From Chitinophagaceae bacterium (GTDB lineage Bacteria > Bacteroidota > Bacteroidia > Chitinophagales > Chitinophagaceae): a stretch of DNA of 64,000 bases. Both the position numbers and the translations under genes were made by a program. Positions 54,294 to 63,688 of this stretch are shown piece after piece (the first letter of the stretch is position 1; each line of letters begins with the position of its first letter). The DNA is taken from assembly GCA_016715365.1 (NCBI GenBank), contig JADKAM010000011.1, positions 38,108 to 102,107 on the forward strand, in the 5' to 3' direction. The notes below the pieces were generated by a model. The model had not been told where the DNA came from and did no database searches. It worked only from the letters and a program-made list of their open reading frames with translations.

Positions 54294-55325
54294 TTATTTT
54301 ACCAGGCTGCAATCTATTTTATCGCCGCAGCTGTTACAGCTCCTTGATCCCACGATCAACGGTCCGTATTTTCCGCCACCAACATACTCCTGCCAAAGCC
54401 GTGCATAGCCTACATAACAATCGCTGTCAAACTTGTAAGCAATTTTTATATCGGGTGTAACATAGCGACGAAGAATAAGCCCCAGGTCATTTTTTTCTAC
54501 CTGCCACAAGGGGCCTGTAAAATTACCCACGGCGAATTTAAGCAGCGTCATATTACCCGAAGGCAGGTCTCTTTTTAATACCGCACCTATATTTGCATTG
54601 GTGAGCATGGGATCACCTAGAGTATTTGGTTTTGAAAAATGATCAGGAAGTTTAGACAACCGGAATGTATTCTTGCGAACAAGCTCATCTCCTGCCTCTC
54701 CGTTTTTCTTCAGGTTTTGAATATCATTGGAACTGAAATTGAATTTGAATTCATTTTTTACAGATGGCCATTTTTCCGGATCCTGCTGCTTGCCCCAGCC
54801 ATCAAAGGATTCCAAAAACAACTGAACCTTTATGGAATATTCACCATCATCAGGAAATGAAGATTGATTGATGATAAAATAAAGTGGCCCGCCTGCAATA
54901 TTGCTGGTAAAATCTTCCAGGCCACACATGGCACTGGTTGCCGCTGTAGGGCTTGGTAATATGTCAAAATTGAGATAGTTTTTTTTCACATCTTCCTCAT
55001 TTTTTATAAGCAGGTATTCCCATGAATTTTTAGAGCCCATCTGTTCTCCATTTTTAAAAGACCCTAACCTGATGTGCAGGTAATAATATTTGGTTTTAAT
55101 GCTGCTCATCTTAAAAGCATCCAGCAAGGTCTGGTTATCAAGTTCTATACGTCCGTAAATAAAATCGCTCGATTTAAAAGAGGTCTTGCTGCCATCATGA
55201 TTATTGCCGAAGGGTTTGTCGGAAAAATACATTTTCGCCCCGGGTAGGGCTGTCATGTTATCATCCTGGCTTTGGGCGCTTAATGCAAAGCAGAACAGGC
55301 AAAAGGCAATAATGATCTGTTTCAT
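54294..55325 (-). CDS. Hypothetical secreted protein
   Basis: A 343-residue protein with a Sec signal peptide (MKQIIIAFCLFCFALSAQSQ). The mature part is mixed alpha/beta with many aromatic residues and ends in a Cys cluster (GSRSCNSCGDKIDC) suggesting disulfides or metal binding. No lipobox. I do not recognise a family. It appears to be monocistronic. Confidence 0.6.
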   Translation of the reverse strand: MKQIIIAFCLFCFALSAQSQDDNMTALPGAKMYFSDKPFGNNHDGSKTSFKSSDFIYGRIELDNQTLLDAFKMSSIKTKYYYLHIRLGSFKNGEQMGSKNSWEYLLIKNEEDVKKNYLNFDILPSPTAATSAMCGLEDFTSNIAGGPLYFIINQSSFPDDGEYSIKVQLFLESFDGWGKQQDPEKWPSVKNEFKFNFSSNDIQNLKKNGEAGDELVRKNTFRLSKLPDHFSKPNTLGDPMLTNANIGAVLKRDLPSGNMTLLKFAVGNFTGPLWQVEKNDLGLILRRYVTPDIKIAYKFDSDCYVGYARLWQEYVGGGKYGPLIVGSRSCNSCGDKIDCSLVK

Positions 55326-55343
55326 AATTTTTAAATTAGTTTT

Positions 55344-55399
55344 CTGCCATAAAGCTGGCAGTGGAAAATATTTTATCTGACAAGATAATAAAATATTTT
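55344..55399. repeat. Two hairpins in the 218-bp gap
   Basis: A 6-bp stem (CTGCCA...TGGCAG, 55344-55361) is followed by a perfect 12-bp inverted repeat, AAAATATTTTAT (55365-55376) with its complement at 55388-55399. No T run follows. The role is unknown; they lie before the gene at 55325 and after the one at 55544. Confidence 0.5.
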
Positions 55400-55543
55400 A
55401 AATTCTGATATTCCTGATTAATGATTCTTATCGTTGCCGGCTGGTGGCAAAACAAAAATATTATCAGAATTATGTTATATCCGCTGACAGGAAAGTAAAA
55501 CAAACTACTGTAGAGATGTACAGAAGACGGACTGAATCAAAAA

Positions 55544-56104
55544 TTATTGATGCCCCAATGTTGCCAGAAAAAAATCAAGATGCTTTTTTAAGACCTCGCT
55601 GGTATCGGTATCAATAAGTTTTCCTTCCGCATCAAATTTCTTTGGCGCCTGCGATACAAAAACTTCAAACTTATTGATGTGCAGCATTTTCAGCGTATTA
55701 AATACCGGAAGAAATGCAAGCTGCATACGTACCGTACCCCACTGCCCGGGTGTGGCTCCCATTAAAGAAACATGTTTACCAATAAGCGGTGAGTCTGTTC
55801 CCCTGGATGCCCAGTCAATCGCATTCTTTAAACCACCCGGTATAGAATAATTATATTCAGGTGAAGCAATTACAATGCCATCAGCCATTTCCAATGCTTT
55901 TCTGAATTTATTTACCGCCTCGGGCCTGGATGCTCTGTCGGGTATATCCTGGTCGCCGTTGTAAACTGGTATGTCTGCTATGGACAATATTTCTAAACTT
56001 ACAGACTCAGGCAAAAGTTCTGCTACCGCTTTAAGCAGCATGGTATTAAAAGAGGCTTTTCGCAAACTGCCCGAAATACCTGCCAGGTGTATTATTTTAG
56101 TCAT
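55544..56104 (-). CDS. NAD(P)H-dependent FMN reductase (ChrR/azoreductase-like)
   Basis: A 186-residue flavodoxin-fold protein: the FMN phosphate loop GSLRKASFNTML near the N-terminus, and the family motif SPEYNYSIPGGLKNAIDWAS in the middle. Relatives reduce quinones, azo compounds or chromate using NAD(P)H. No signal peptide, so it is cytoplasmic. It is probably a single-gene unit. Confidence 0.85.
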   Translation of the reverse strand: MTKIIHLAGISGSLRKASFNTMLLKAVAELLPESVSLEILSIADIPVYNGDQDIPDRASRPEAVNKFRKALEMADGIVIASPEYNYSIPGGLKNAIDWASRGTDSPLIGKHVSLMGATPGQWGTVRMQLAFLPVFNTLKMLHINKFEVFVSQAPKKFDAEGKLIDTDTSEVLKKHLDFFLATLGHQ

Positions 56105-56203
56105 GATGGTTGGGTTTTGTTATACATGACAAAAACTGGTCCACGTTTTTTCAGGTTGTTTTTAAAAGGCTTATGCAGAGATGATTAAAATGCTATGAAA
56201 CAA

Positions 56204-57163
56204 TTATTTTACACAAGGGTTAAATTTATCCTCTGTCGATGAGGTCAGTTTTATTTTATTGCTTCCATCAATATTCATTTTATAGAGTTGACTTGTTCTA
56301 TTGTTAAATTCATCAGATGAAAAATAAATTGTTTTCCCATCCTTTGAAAAAGTAGCCCCCCAGGAATAATTATCAATAGCTCCGCTATTAGTATAATTGG
56401 TTAGTTGTGTCATATTGCTTCCGTCCGCATTTATAATAAATATATCGGCTCCTACGCCAATGAATGCATCAAAAATAATTTTAGTTCCGTCGGGTGAAAA
56501 CTGCGGGTGCCTTTTTAACGCTGGGCCGGTAGTGGTTAAAGCATGTTTGTTTGTTCCGTTTAAATTCATGGCATACAGCTCCATCCTGCTGCCAACCAAA
56601 TTAGAATATACAATGGTTGTATTTGCAGGATCAACACAGGGATCAAAACAATTATCCGGGAAAGCGGTAATGGCAATCTCATTATTACCATTTATATCTG
56701 CGGTAAATATTTCGCCATGCCTGTTGGCAAAAGAATCCAGCTCATGCGTAAAGACAATTTTTTGACCGTTCTGATAAATAAAAGGACTCTGTATTGAACT
56801 TCCTGCAAAGCTGTTGATGATAATTTTTGTTACACCCGAACCATCCAGGTTCATAGAAAATATTTCGCCTCCTAAAAAATCTTTATGAGAGTTGAAAAAT
56901 ATTTTTGTGCCATCGGGAGATAAAACCGGCTCGCCGGTAAATATAGCCAAGGCGCCGCTTTTAGAAAAATTAGTCAGTTGCTTTTGATCAGAACCATCTT
57001 CATTCATAGAAAATATTTCTTCCCATCCGTATGCACCTGTGTTGTTACTGCCCTGGAAATATATTTTGGACTGATTAGATGAAGTTGCAACAATGTCAGT
57101 TTTATTTTTTCTGCAGGAAATAAACAGGCAGAAAACAATTGATAATAAAAATAATTTTTTCAT
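56204..57163 (-). CDS. TolB-like beta-propeller lipoprotein
   Basis: A 319-residue lipoprotein (lipobox FISC) made of six or so WD40-like/PD40 blades, each with a form of LSPDGTKIFF and a trailing MNxDGS loop (SMNEDGSDQKQL, SMNLDGSGVTKI, INADGSNMTQL, KMNIDGSNKIKL). The fold matches TolB-type propellers; without the N-terminal TolB domain it is not TolB itself. Likely a periplasmic binding or scaffold protein. Confidence 0.78.
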   Translation of the reverse strand: MKKLFLLSIVFCLFISCRKNKTDIVATSSNQSKIYFQGSNNTGAYGWEEIFSMNEDGSDQKQLTNFSKSGALAIFTGEPVLSPDGTKIFFNSHKDFLGGEIFSMNLDGSGVTKIIINSFAGSSIQSPFIYQNGQKIVFTHELDSFANRHGEIFTADINGNNEIAITAFPDNCFDPCVDPANTTIVYSNLVGSRMELYAMNLNGTNKHALTTTGPALKRHPQFSPDGTKIIFDAFIGVGADIFIINADGSNMTQLTNYTNSGAIDNYSWGATFSKDGKTIYFSSDEFNNRTSQLYKMNIDGSNKIKLTSSTEDKFNPCVK

Positions 57164-57633
57164 CTGCGGGGAGTTTGGTTTTGGTTTACAATTAATTCTT
57201 TCGGGCTATACCATAATATATAAGGCATGCTGATATATAAAGCATCTTAAAAGAATTTTCCGCTGCGTAGCAAAAAAATAAAGTAGTCTTTCTCTTACTC
57301 TATAATAGAAATGACAATACCTTAATATTTTATGCTGCATGAATGCAGATTTTTTTTAAAATTAATAGAAAAATGATTTTGTATCAACAGGCTTACGTAA
57401 TATCAACGGCTACCTAAGGTGCCTGCAAAGAATAGCAAATTCAAAAATGGAGAGAAATCAAGAAATTAGAATTATTTTCGTACGAAGCCATTCACCCTTA
57501 GCTATCTCCTTATGATTACACAAAAATTTTACCTGCAGGTAGTTTTATTTGTATTCTATTTAGGTGGGTGTAAAAAATATTAACTTGCAGTAAAATCAAC
57601 GCCGTTCTATTTTCTTATCAACTTATGGCTTGT
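57164..57633. other. Longest intergenic gap (470 bp)
   Basis: This AT-rich gap between divergent genes shows no rRNA, tRNA or clear operon signals. It holds a near-repeat of ATATATAAGGCATG and ATATATAAAGCATC at about 57219-57247, and one short open frame at 57512-57583 described separately. The promoter of the VWA gene should be near its right end, but I find no clear TAnnTTTG box. Confidence 0.5.
57512..57583 (+). CDS. Possible 23-residue lipopeptide or remnant signal peptide
   Basis: ATG 57512 to TAA 57583 encodes 23 residues: MITQKFYLQVVLFVFYLGGC followed by KKY. The first 20 form a lipoprotein signal peptide with lipobox LGGC and only three residues after the Cys. It could be a tiny lipoprotein, or the start of a decayed lipoprotein gene. 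Chance cannot be excluded. Confidence 0.35.
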   Translation: MITQKFYLQVVLFVFYLGGCKKY

Positions 57634-59115
57634 ATGAATAAATATATTCTCTTCCTTTTAATTCTCCTGTTATCAACAAAAAGTTTTTGCCAGAAAACTG
57701 TTTTTATTGAAAAATATGATCTGCCGGCAGAAATAAAAAAACCTGGACAGGTAATTGTAGAAATGCCCTTTGGTTATTCCAATATCCTGCATGTTTATGG
57801 CGACACAGCCGGATTAAAAACCTGCGGCGATATTTTTATTGATGTTGCCTGCACCGACTACCCCATCAATGCATCTCTGGTATCGCTGAATAAAAGCAGG
57901 GTAGCCTCTTTCTTAAAACGTTTTCCGTTTGTTGAAGAAGGCCAGTTGTCGCAGGTCAATTTCTTTCAGCAAACAGATGGCGCCCTGAGGGAAAAAGCAA
58001 TGACCATGTTTCATGGTTTGGTTGTAAAGTTCAGGCCTAAGCAGTCTTCAGCAAATGCAAAAACAGAAGTTGTTAAACTGGAAGAAATTGTAAAAACAGG
58101 TACATCCATCCCTGCTGTAAAACCTGCAACAGTAACAAAGAAAAAAGACAGCGCCAACACCGATCTGGAAAGAATATATGCAAACAGGCCACGCAGATTT
58201 GTAAATGGAAAATGGTATATCCAGGTAGGCAGGGGTGGCATTGCATCTTTAGATTACGATACACCCAAAAAGTCGCCTTTGGATTCCTTCATCGTTCGTG
58301 ACCCCAAAGATGCACTGGATGAAGGTTTGATAAACAAATCGGAATATAAAGAATTCAAAGGATCAACTGCCATACGTATCTATTACCCACACTGGGTTAG
58401 CGAAGACGTACTCATTCCTAAAAAGACAGTTACCGTTACAGAAAAATCAGTAACAACTACCAAAATAAACAGGATACCCGATACCAGCATTTTAAAAATA
58501 CTGGATAGAACACAATGGCAAAAAGCCAGTATTGTGGTAGATGTTACCGGCAGCATGTACAAATACACTGCACAGGTTTTGTTATGGATAAAATCAAATC
58601 CCATCGGCAGCCTGGCAAAAAACTTTGTGTTTTTTAACGATGGCGATAACAAACCTGATAAGGATAAAATATTAGGCAATACAGGCGGCATTTATTCCAG
58701 GCGTTGCAATAGTTATGCTGAAATTGAAGGTTTGATGAAAGCAACCATGCTGAAAGGTGGTGGTGGCGACTTTCCCGAAAATAATATTGAAGCTTTACTG
58801 AAGGCAGAAAAAGATTTTCCCGAAATGGAATACCAGGTGATGGTTGCCGATAACTGGGCACCTATAAAAGATAAAGTGCTTTGGCAGCATCTTACAAAAC
58901 CGGTAAGAATTGTGGTATGCGGCGCCACCGAGTTTAATGTACATATTGATTACCTGAACCTGGCAAGAAAAACCAACGGTTCTGTTCATTTAATGGAAAG
59001 TGATTTGTACAACCTGGCCGGGTTAAAGGAAGGAGAGATTTTAAAAGTTGGTAAGAATACTTTTATTGTTAAGAACGGGATGTTTGTAGAGACGGGGTAT
59101 GAGGATCATAAATAA
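57634..59115 (+). CDS. Secreted protein with VWA-like domain
   Basis: I set the start at ATG 57634 (MNKYILFLLILLLSTKSFCQ), a signal peptide, giving 493 residues; ATG 57625 is an alternative. The C-terminal third is a VWA-type fold with MIDAS-like DVTGSM at Asp303, then KNFVFFNDGDNKPDKDK and later NNIEALLKAEKDF and MVADNWAPIKD. Before it are repeats rich in Lys and Thr (KTVTVTEKSVTTTK). The gene ends 8 bp from the convergent SHOCT gene. Function unknown; VWA domains mediate binding. Confidence 0.68.
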   Translation: MNKYILFLLILLLSTKSFCQKTVFIEKYDLPAEIKKPGQVIVEMPFGYSNILHVYGDTAGLKTCGDIFIDVACTDYPINASLVSLNKSRVASFLKRFPFVEEGQLSQVNFFQQTDGALREKAMTMFHGLVVKFRPKQSSANAKTEVVKLEEIVKTGTSIPAVKPATVTKKKDSANTDLERIYANRPRRFVNGKWYIQVGRGGIASLDYDTPKKSPLDSFIVRDPKDALDEGLINKSEYKEFKGSTAIRIYYPHWVSEDVLIPKKTVTVTEKSVTTTKINRIPDTSILKILDRTQWQKASIVVDVTGSMYKYTAQVLLWIKSNPIGSLAKNFVFFNDGDNKPDKDKILGNTGGIYSRRCNSYAEIEGLMKATMLKGGGGDFPENNIEALLKAEKDFPEMEYQVMVADNWAPIKDKVLWQHLTKPVRIVVCGATEFNVHIDYLNLARKTNGSVHLMESDLYNLAGLKEGEILKVGKNTFIVKNGMFVETGYEDHK

Positions 59116-59123
59116 AGGGGTTA

Positions 59124-59657
59124 TTAATTTTGTTCCATCACCTTCTTCTTCAGTACCTCATATTCTTCTTTAGTTAATGCGCCTTCCTTATACAATCTAT
59201 AAAGTCTTTCTATTTCATCAATAATTCCTCCTTCTGGTAATTTGTTTCTGAATTCTTCCGGCACAACTATTTCAGCCGGCAAGCCTGCAAAATTGTTGAT
59301 AGCCCTGTCAAAATTCATATCAATCTCTATCTTGCTTTTTGATCCGTCTCTGTATGTTATTGTACCTGTAATACCAATGTAGCGGTTGCCCAGTCCGGAA
59401 ATTTTATAACCGTATAATTTTTTAACCAGGATACTGGTATTCTGAAAACGCCCGGCTTCCAGGTTAGGACCGCTGTTATATTTTATAAAACGAAATTTTG
59501 AATTTTCGCCTGTGCCCGAAGCCAGTTGTATGATCTGCCCTTTGTAAATTTTATAACCGCTGCTTGTATAAAGTGTATCATTCTCAAATCGGCTGCCGGG
59601 TTTTTGTGCCATAGATATTAAGGGGCACAGCAATAATATGGATACGAACTTCTTCAT
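59124..59657 (-). CDS. Secreted hypothetical protein with C-terminal SHOCT motif
   Basis: A 177-residue protein with a signal peptide (cleavage near SMAQ), a beta-rich central part (SGYKIYKGQIIQLASG), and a C-terminal SHOCT-type helix pair (EIERLYRLYKEGALTKEEY followed by EVLKKK). SHOCT is a short oligomerisation motif. The stop is 8 bp from the VWA gene stop, with no terminator visible between. Confidence 0.65.
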   Translation of the reverse strand: MKKFVSILLLCPLISMAQKPGSRFENDTLYTSSGYKIYKGQIIQLASGTGENSKFRFIKYNSGPNLEAGRFQNTSILVKKLYGYKISGLGNRYIGITGTITYRDGSKSKIEIDMNFDRAINNFAGLPAEIVVPEEFRNKLPEGGIIDEIERLYRLYKEGALTKEEYEVLKKKVMEQN

Positions 59658-59787
59658 TGCCTGAGTTTAGACAAAATTACCCCGGATTTTTATAGCAACC
59701 GCAGATTCTTTCCGCTGCATTATTCATCCAGATTCACAAAAAAAATACTGACTGCTGTAAAAATCCGGGAAAATTCTGTTAAACCCG

Positions 59788-60222
59788 TTAATTATCCACG
59801 CCCAGGTATTTCTTTTCAATGGCATCTGCACGGTTTGCCACTTCATGCACCACATTTAAAAAAGCCTCTTTGTTTTGTTGTGCAAGCTCCACCGGAAAAA
59901 CACACTGTGCATAAACACCTTCTACCTGTGTACCGTCTGATTTGGTGTAAGGCTTAAGGCATATACAACTCAGGTAACCAAGGTCTGCCTCACGAAGTAA
60001 TTGCATGGCATTTAGTTTATCACTAAAATCGGCAATAAAGCTGCGGATATACAGATAGTCCTTTTCAAGGATCGTTACTTCTCCAAGATATACAAACTGG
60101 AGCCTGCTGCTGCCATCCTTATATAAAAGAGGATAATCCCATGAATACGTGTTTTCATTCAGCAGTTTAATATTGTAGCCTTTGGCAAAACTATCAGATA
60201 ATAGTGCGGGAATGTGTTTCAT
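59788..60222 (-). CDS. YbjN/T3SS-chaperone-like small protein
   Basis: A 144-residue cytoplasmic protein whose pattern (VYLGEVTILEKDYLYIRSF; DLGYLSCICLKPYTKSDG; VYAQCVFPVELAQQNKEAF; VVHEVANRADAIEKKY) resembles YbjN and type III secretion chaperone folds. The match is by strand/helix order only. It starts 36 nt after the double-AAA ATPase gene on the same strand, and is probably its partner. Confidence 0.55.
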   Translation of the reverse strand: MKHIPALLSDSFAKGYNIKLLNENTYSWDYPLLYKDGSSRLQFVYLGEVTILEKDYLYIRSFIADFSDKLNAMQLLREADLGYLSCICLKPYTKSDGTQVEGVYAQCVFPVELAQQNKEAFLNVVHEVANRADAIEKKYLGVDN

Positions 60223-60258
60223 TGAAGTTTAGTTTTAGATTTAGTTTTAGAATTTGAT

Positions 60259-62895
60259 TTATGATGAACTGTAAGTTTTAAAGCCGATGGTTGGCCGCTT
60301 ATTTGTTTCGAACTCGGGCAATTGAGCCAGGTCTTCGAGTGATACCTGCCGCATTCCGTCCGGGGTACGCTGATCCCGTGGCAATGCAGCCATACGCAGG
60401 TTTTGTTTGATTACGATCGCATCTGCTGTTTGCCTTACAAAACGGGCATTACCAAAAAACTTATCCCTGTTTTCATAAGCACGTTGCAGGTAACCCGAGA
60501 GGTGCTGTGCAGCTTCGGGCAGTAAAACCAGGTCATGCAGGGCCAGCAGTTTTTGAGCAATGGCAAACAATTCTTCAAAGCTGTAATCGGGCAGCGCATA
60601 GGTAACGTCAAAACGGGATTGCAACCCGGGATTGGAACGCACAAATTCATTCATATTGTCGGGATAACCGGCCGCAATAACGGCAAACTTTCCCCGCTTA
60701 TCTTCCATCATTTTCAACAGGGTTTCAATGGCCTCGCTGCCAAAATCATTATCACCATTATCTGCCAGTGCATACGCTTCATCAATAAAAAGCACACCGC
60801 CCATCGCCTGGTTAATAGCTTCAGAAGTTTTTATGGCAGTTTGTCCTACAAAGCCAGCCACTAAATGCTGTCGGTCTACTTCTACAATATGGCCACGTTC
60901 CAGCAAACCAAGCGCTTTATAAATTTTGCCAAGCAACCTGGCCAATGTAGTTTTTCCCGTTCCGGGATTACCGGTAAGCAAGGCGTGCAGCGAAAATTTA
61001 TTCAATATTTCTTTACCTGTTTCAATATAATAACGCACCAGGGCAATCTTATCACGAACTTCCTGTTTTACCTGGTGCAGCCCCACCATGCTGTCTAACT
61101 CGTGCAATGCCTCATCCAGCTCGGCCTGGTTAATAGTGAGCACCAGTTTATTTTTATGTTCTTCTTCAAATACCTTCAACAAATCCTGCAGCTCAATTTT
61201 GCTCAGCTCTTCATGCGAAAGGTTTTCCAGGTTCTGCTGTTTCAGTAAACGTACACCCATGTACCGCTTTGCTTCATCCACAATACCAAACACCAAACGC
61301 CCGTTGCCGAAATTTTTGTCGCGGCTGCGGTAAAGGTTGGTGAGCCTTTTGCTGAGTTCAGCTTCTGCCTCAGTACTCAGTGTGGCTTCTTCTTTTTTAA
61401 GGGCCATATGGGCTATCTGCATCAGCTCGTCCGGCAGGTAGTCGTCAAAGTGAAACCGTTGACTGAACCTTGATTTTAACCCGGGATTGGAATTCAAAAA
61501 GTTATTCACTTCGTTGGGATAGCCTGCGCCAATGATAGCAATATTACCGGGGCCGTCACTCATTTCTTTAATAATAATTTCAATGGCTTCTGCACCAAAA
61601 TCTTTTGAATCGTCGCCCCGTGCCAATGCATACACTTCATCCAGGAAAAGAATGCCGCCCCTTGCTTTCTCAATCATCGCTTTTACTTTTGGGGCAGTAT
61701 GGCCAATAAACTCGCCGATCACATCCGCCCTGGTGGCTTCTACTACATGGCCTTTTGTGAGCAGGCCCATTGCTTTGTATATTTTACCAAGCAATCGTAC
61801 CACAGTAGTTTTTCCGGTGCCGGGGTTGCCGGTAAAAACACTGTGAAGCCCTATACGCCCATCGTCGGCAAATCCTTTGTCAATGCGTAGTTTATTAAAC
61901 TTCAGGTACTCAATATTTTCTGTTATGCTCTTTTTTACACTGGTCATGCCCACCAGTTTATCCAATTCGGCAAGGGCTGATTCCAGGCTCTCTTCCTGCT
62001 GTTCTGCCAGCGTATTTTTTAAAACATTAATGGCAGACTGATCTATCTGCTGCAAAGCACCAGCCTGTTCCGAATCGCCAACTGTAAATTGTGCCGAGGC
62101 AATTGTTACATCCATAAAATTTACGTAGAGCATGTACGTTCCGTTCTTCCAGTAACCGGGATCGGCATAACCATAACTGAAACGTACATATTCAATGGGC
62201 GGAGAAGGATTGGCTGTAAATGAAGAATCGTATTTTGCACTTGCAGCCACAAAGCCATTGGAAATATCAATAATGTTCAGTTTAAATTCCAGGCTTTTGC
62301 TGTCGATGAATTTTCTTTTTAACGATAATTCTGCTCCAAGGTATTGGGTTTCTGCTCCATGTAACTGACTTACATACCGGTAACCTTCTTTGGTTTCACG
62401 GTAATCGGCATAGCTCGGAAATATCTTTAGTTCAACCAGGTCAAAATAAGGATTGTCCTGCTGTGTTACAACGCCCAGTTTATCTACAATGATGGTTTTG
62501 GAAAGCACCACTATATCGTTGATAAGGATCTCCCAGAGGTATTGGTCGGCTAACCAGTAGTCCTCTGCCCCGGTACCCCAGGAGTTGGAGGCGATGGTTG
62601 AAATTTCAGAGGACTTAAAGCTGATGGCCTGTTCTGCCGAATACATTTCCTTGCGGGTGGTGAGGGCAGTACAACGAACTTTCAGGGTAACGTTGTTGTT
62701 TTGTTTTTGATACAACAGATTGAACACCTCAATATCCCAGTACAGGTATTTGATCTCTCCTGCTTCAAACCTTGTACGGTATTTATTTATGGATGCTTTG
62801 TGCCTTACAAAATCACGCCTGGTATGAAACTGTATGTCTTTTACGAGGCAGGTGGGCTGTATGTTTGCCGCCGTGGATGCTGTGTCTGTTGACAT
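60259..62895 (-). CDS. Double AAA+ ATPase, CbxX/CfxQ-SpoVK-like, with N-terminal beta repeats
   Basis: The 878-residue cytoplasmic protein has two CbxX/CfxQ-type AAA modules. The first has Walker A GNPGTGKTTVV (Lys362) and Walker B GGILFLDEVYALARG; the second GNPGTGKTTLA (Lys648) and GGVLFIDEAYALADN. Both modules have a preceding helix region (ALAELDKLVGM and ALHELDSMVGL). Residues 20-290 form two related beta domains: the first ends YWLADQYLWEILINDIVVLS, the second YWKNGTYMLYVNFMDVTIAS. CbxX-like ATPases remodel protein complexes; the target here is unknown. It is the first gene of a likely operon with the YbjN-like protein. Confidence 0.85.
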   Translation of the reverse strand: MSTDTASTAANIQPTCLVKDIQFHTRRDFVRHKASINKYRTRFEAGEIKYLYWDIEVFNLLYQKQNNNVTLKVRCTALTTRKEMYSAEQAISFKSSEISTIASNSWGTGAEDYWLADQYLWEILINDIVVLSKTIIVDKLGVVTQQDNPYFDLVELKIFPSYADYRETKEGYRYVSQLHGAETQYLGAELSLKRKFIDSKSLEFKLNIIDISNGFVAASAKYDSSFTANPSPPIEYVRFSYGYADPGYWKNGTYMLYVNFMDVTIASAQFTVGDSEQAGALQQIDQSAINVLKNTLAEQQEESLESALAELDKLVGMTSVKKSITENIEYLKFNKLRIDKGFADDGRIGLHSVFTGNPGTGKTTVVRLLGKIYKAMGLLTKGHVVEATRADVIGEFIGHTAPKVKAMIEKARGGILFLDEVYALARGDDSKDFGAEAIEIIIKEMSDGPGNIAIIGAGYPNEVNNFLNSNPGLKSRFSQRFHFDDYLPDELMQIAHMALKKEEATLSTEAEAELSKRLTNLYRSRDKNFGNGRLVFGIVDEAKRYMGVRLLKQQNLENLSHEELSKIELQDLLKVFEEEHKNKLVLTINQAELDEALHELDSMVGLHQVKQEVRDKIALVRYYIETGKEILNKFSLHALLTGNPGTGKTTLARLLGKIYKALGLLERGHIVEVDRQHLVAGFVGQTAIKTSEAINQAMGGVLFIDEAYALADNGDNDFGSEAIETLLKMMEDKRGKFAVIAAGYPDNMNEFVRSNPGLQSRFDVTYALPDYSFEELFAIAQKLLALHDLVLLPEAAQHLSGYLQRAYENRDKFFGNARFVRQTADAIVIKQNLRMAALPRDQRTPDGMRQVSLEDLAQLPEFETNKRPTIGFKTYSSS

Positions 62896-63075
62896 AGTCG
62901 TGAATTTTTTTTTAAGCAGGTAGAATAAAAACTGATTAAAGTTTTATTTTTTTAAAATAAAACATCAATATACAAACAAATCCCGATTTATGATTACCTG
63001 CACCGGAGTATAGAAAAGGTTTTTTTACGGGATGGAATTAAGAGTCATCAAATCATCCGCCTTGTAGCGGACGAC

Positions 63076-63107
63076 TTGCAGCAGTGAATTATTTTCCAAT
63101 AACTTTA
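63076..63107 (+). promoter_or_regulatory. Promoter of the small lipoprotein gene at 63113
   Basis: TTG (63076-63078), 21-nt gap, then TAACTTTA (63100-63107). The box overlaps the first ATG (63107), so the ATG at 63113 is the likely start. Confidence 0.5.
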
Positions 63108-63112
63108 TGCAA

Positions 63113-63610
63113 ATGAAAAAAATCATTACCGCTTTCTTCGGGATATGCGTTTTACTTTCTTTACAAAATTGCAACAGGCATTTAGCAAAAAATACGTTGC
63201 CTGCCCACAAGGCCCTGCGGACTGTTTTTACAGAGCTGCCTGAATTGGATGAGCAGTACCAGTACATCAAAAATTATTTTATACTTTCTGAGCAACGAAA
63301 GATAGAAGTATGGTACAGTACTTATTTAAATAAATGCAGCTTGTTTTATAAAATTGAAAACCCCACAAAGGATTCTATCCTCAACCTTATAAAAAGTTAC
63401 TGGGTAACATCCGACGGGCAAAAGCATGATATCCTGTCCATACAATGGCGCCCAATAAAAAACGGTAAAGAAGTGCATGTTACAATGAATTATGCTTACC
63501 GCATGATTGCCGAAAACCGGGTGAAACTGATTCCCCAATTAAAATTGCAGCTGATCCTTAACCGGCGCAACAAAATAATAAGTATAAAGGAATTGAGCAG
63601 GGGAACTTAG
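63113..63610 (+). CDS. Hypothetical lipoprotein
   Basis: A 165-residue protein from ATG 63113 (the ATG two codons earlier lies inside the promoter). The signal peptide ends in the lipobox LQNC. The mature part is basic, with Tyr-rich ELDEQYQYIKNYF and later beta-strand patterns. No family recognised. Confidence 0.62.
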   Translation: MKKIITAFFGICVLLSLQNCNRHLAKNTLPAHKALRTVFTELPELDEQYQYIKNYFILSEQRKIEVWYSTYLNKCSLFYKIENPTKDSILNLIKSYWVTSDGQKHDILSIQWRPIKNGKEVHVTMNYAYRMIAENRVKLIPQLKLQLILNRRNKIISIKELSRGT

Positions 63611-63688
63611 CAGCGTAAGGCGGGTATGCCGGTGCGTTAGGTGTCTTGCGTGTGAATGGGAGGAACACCCGCAACGGCCGAAAAAAAT

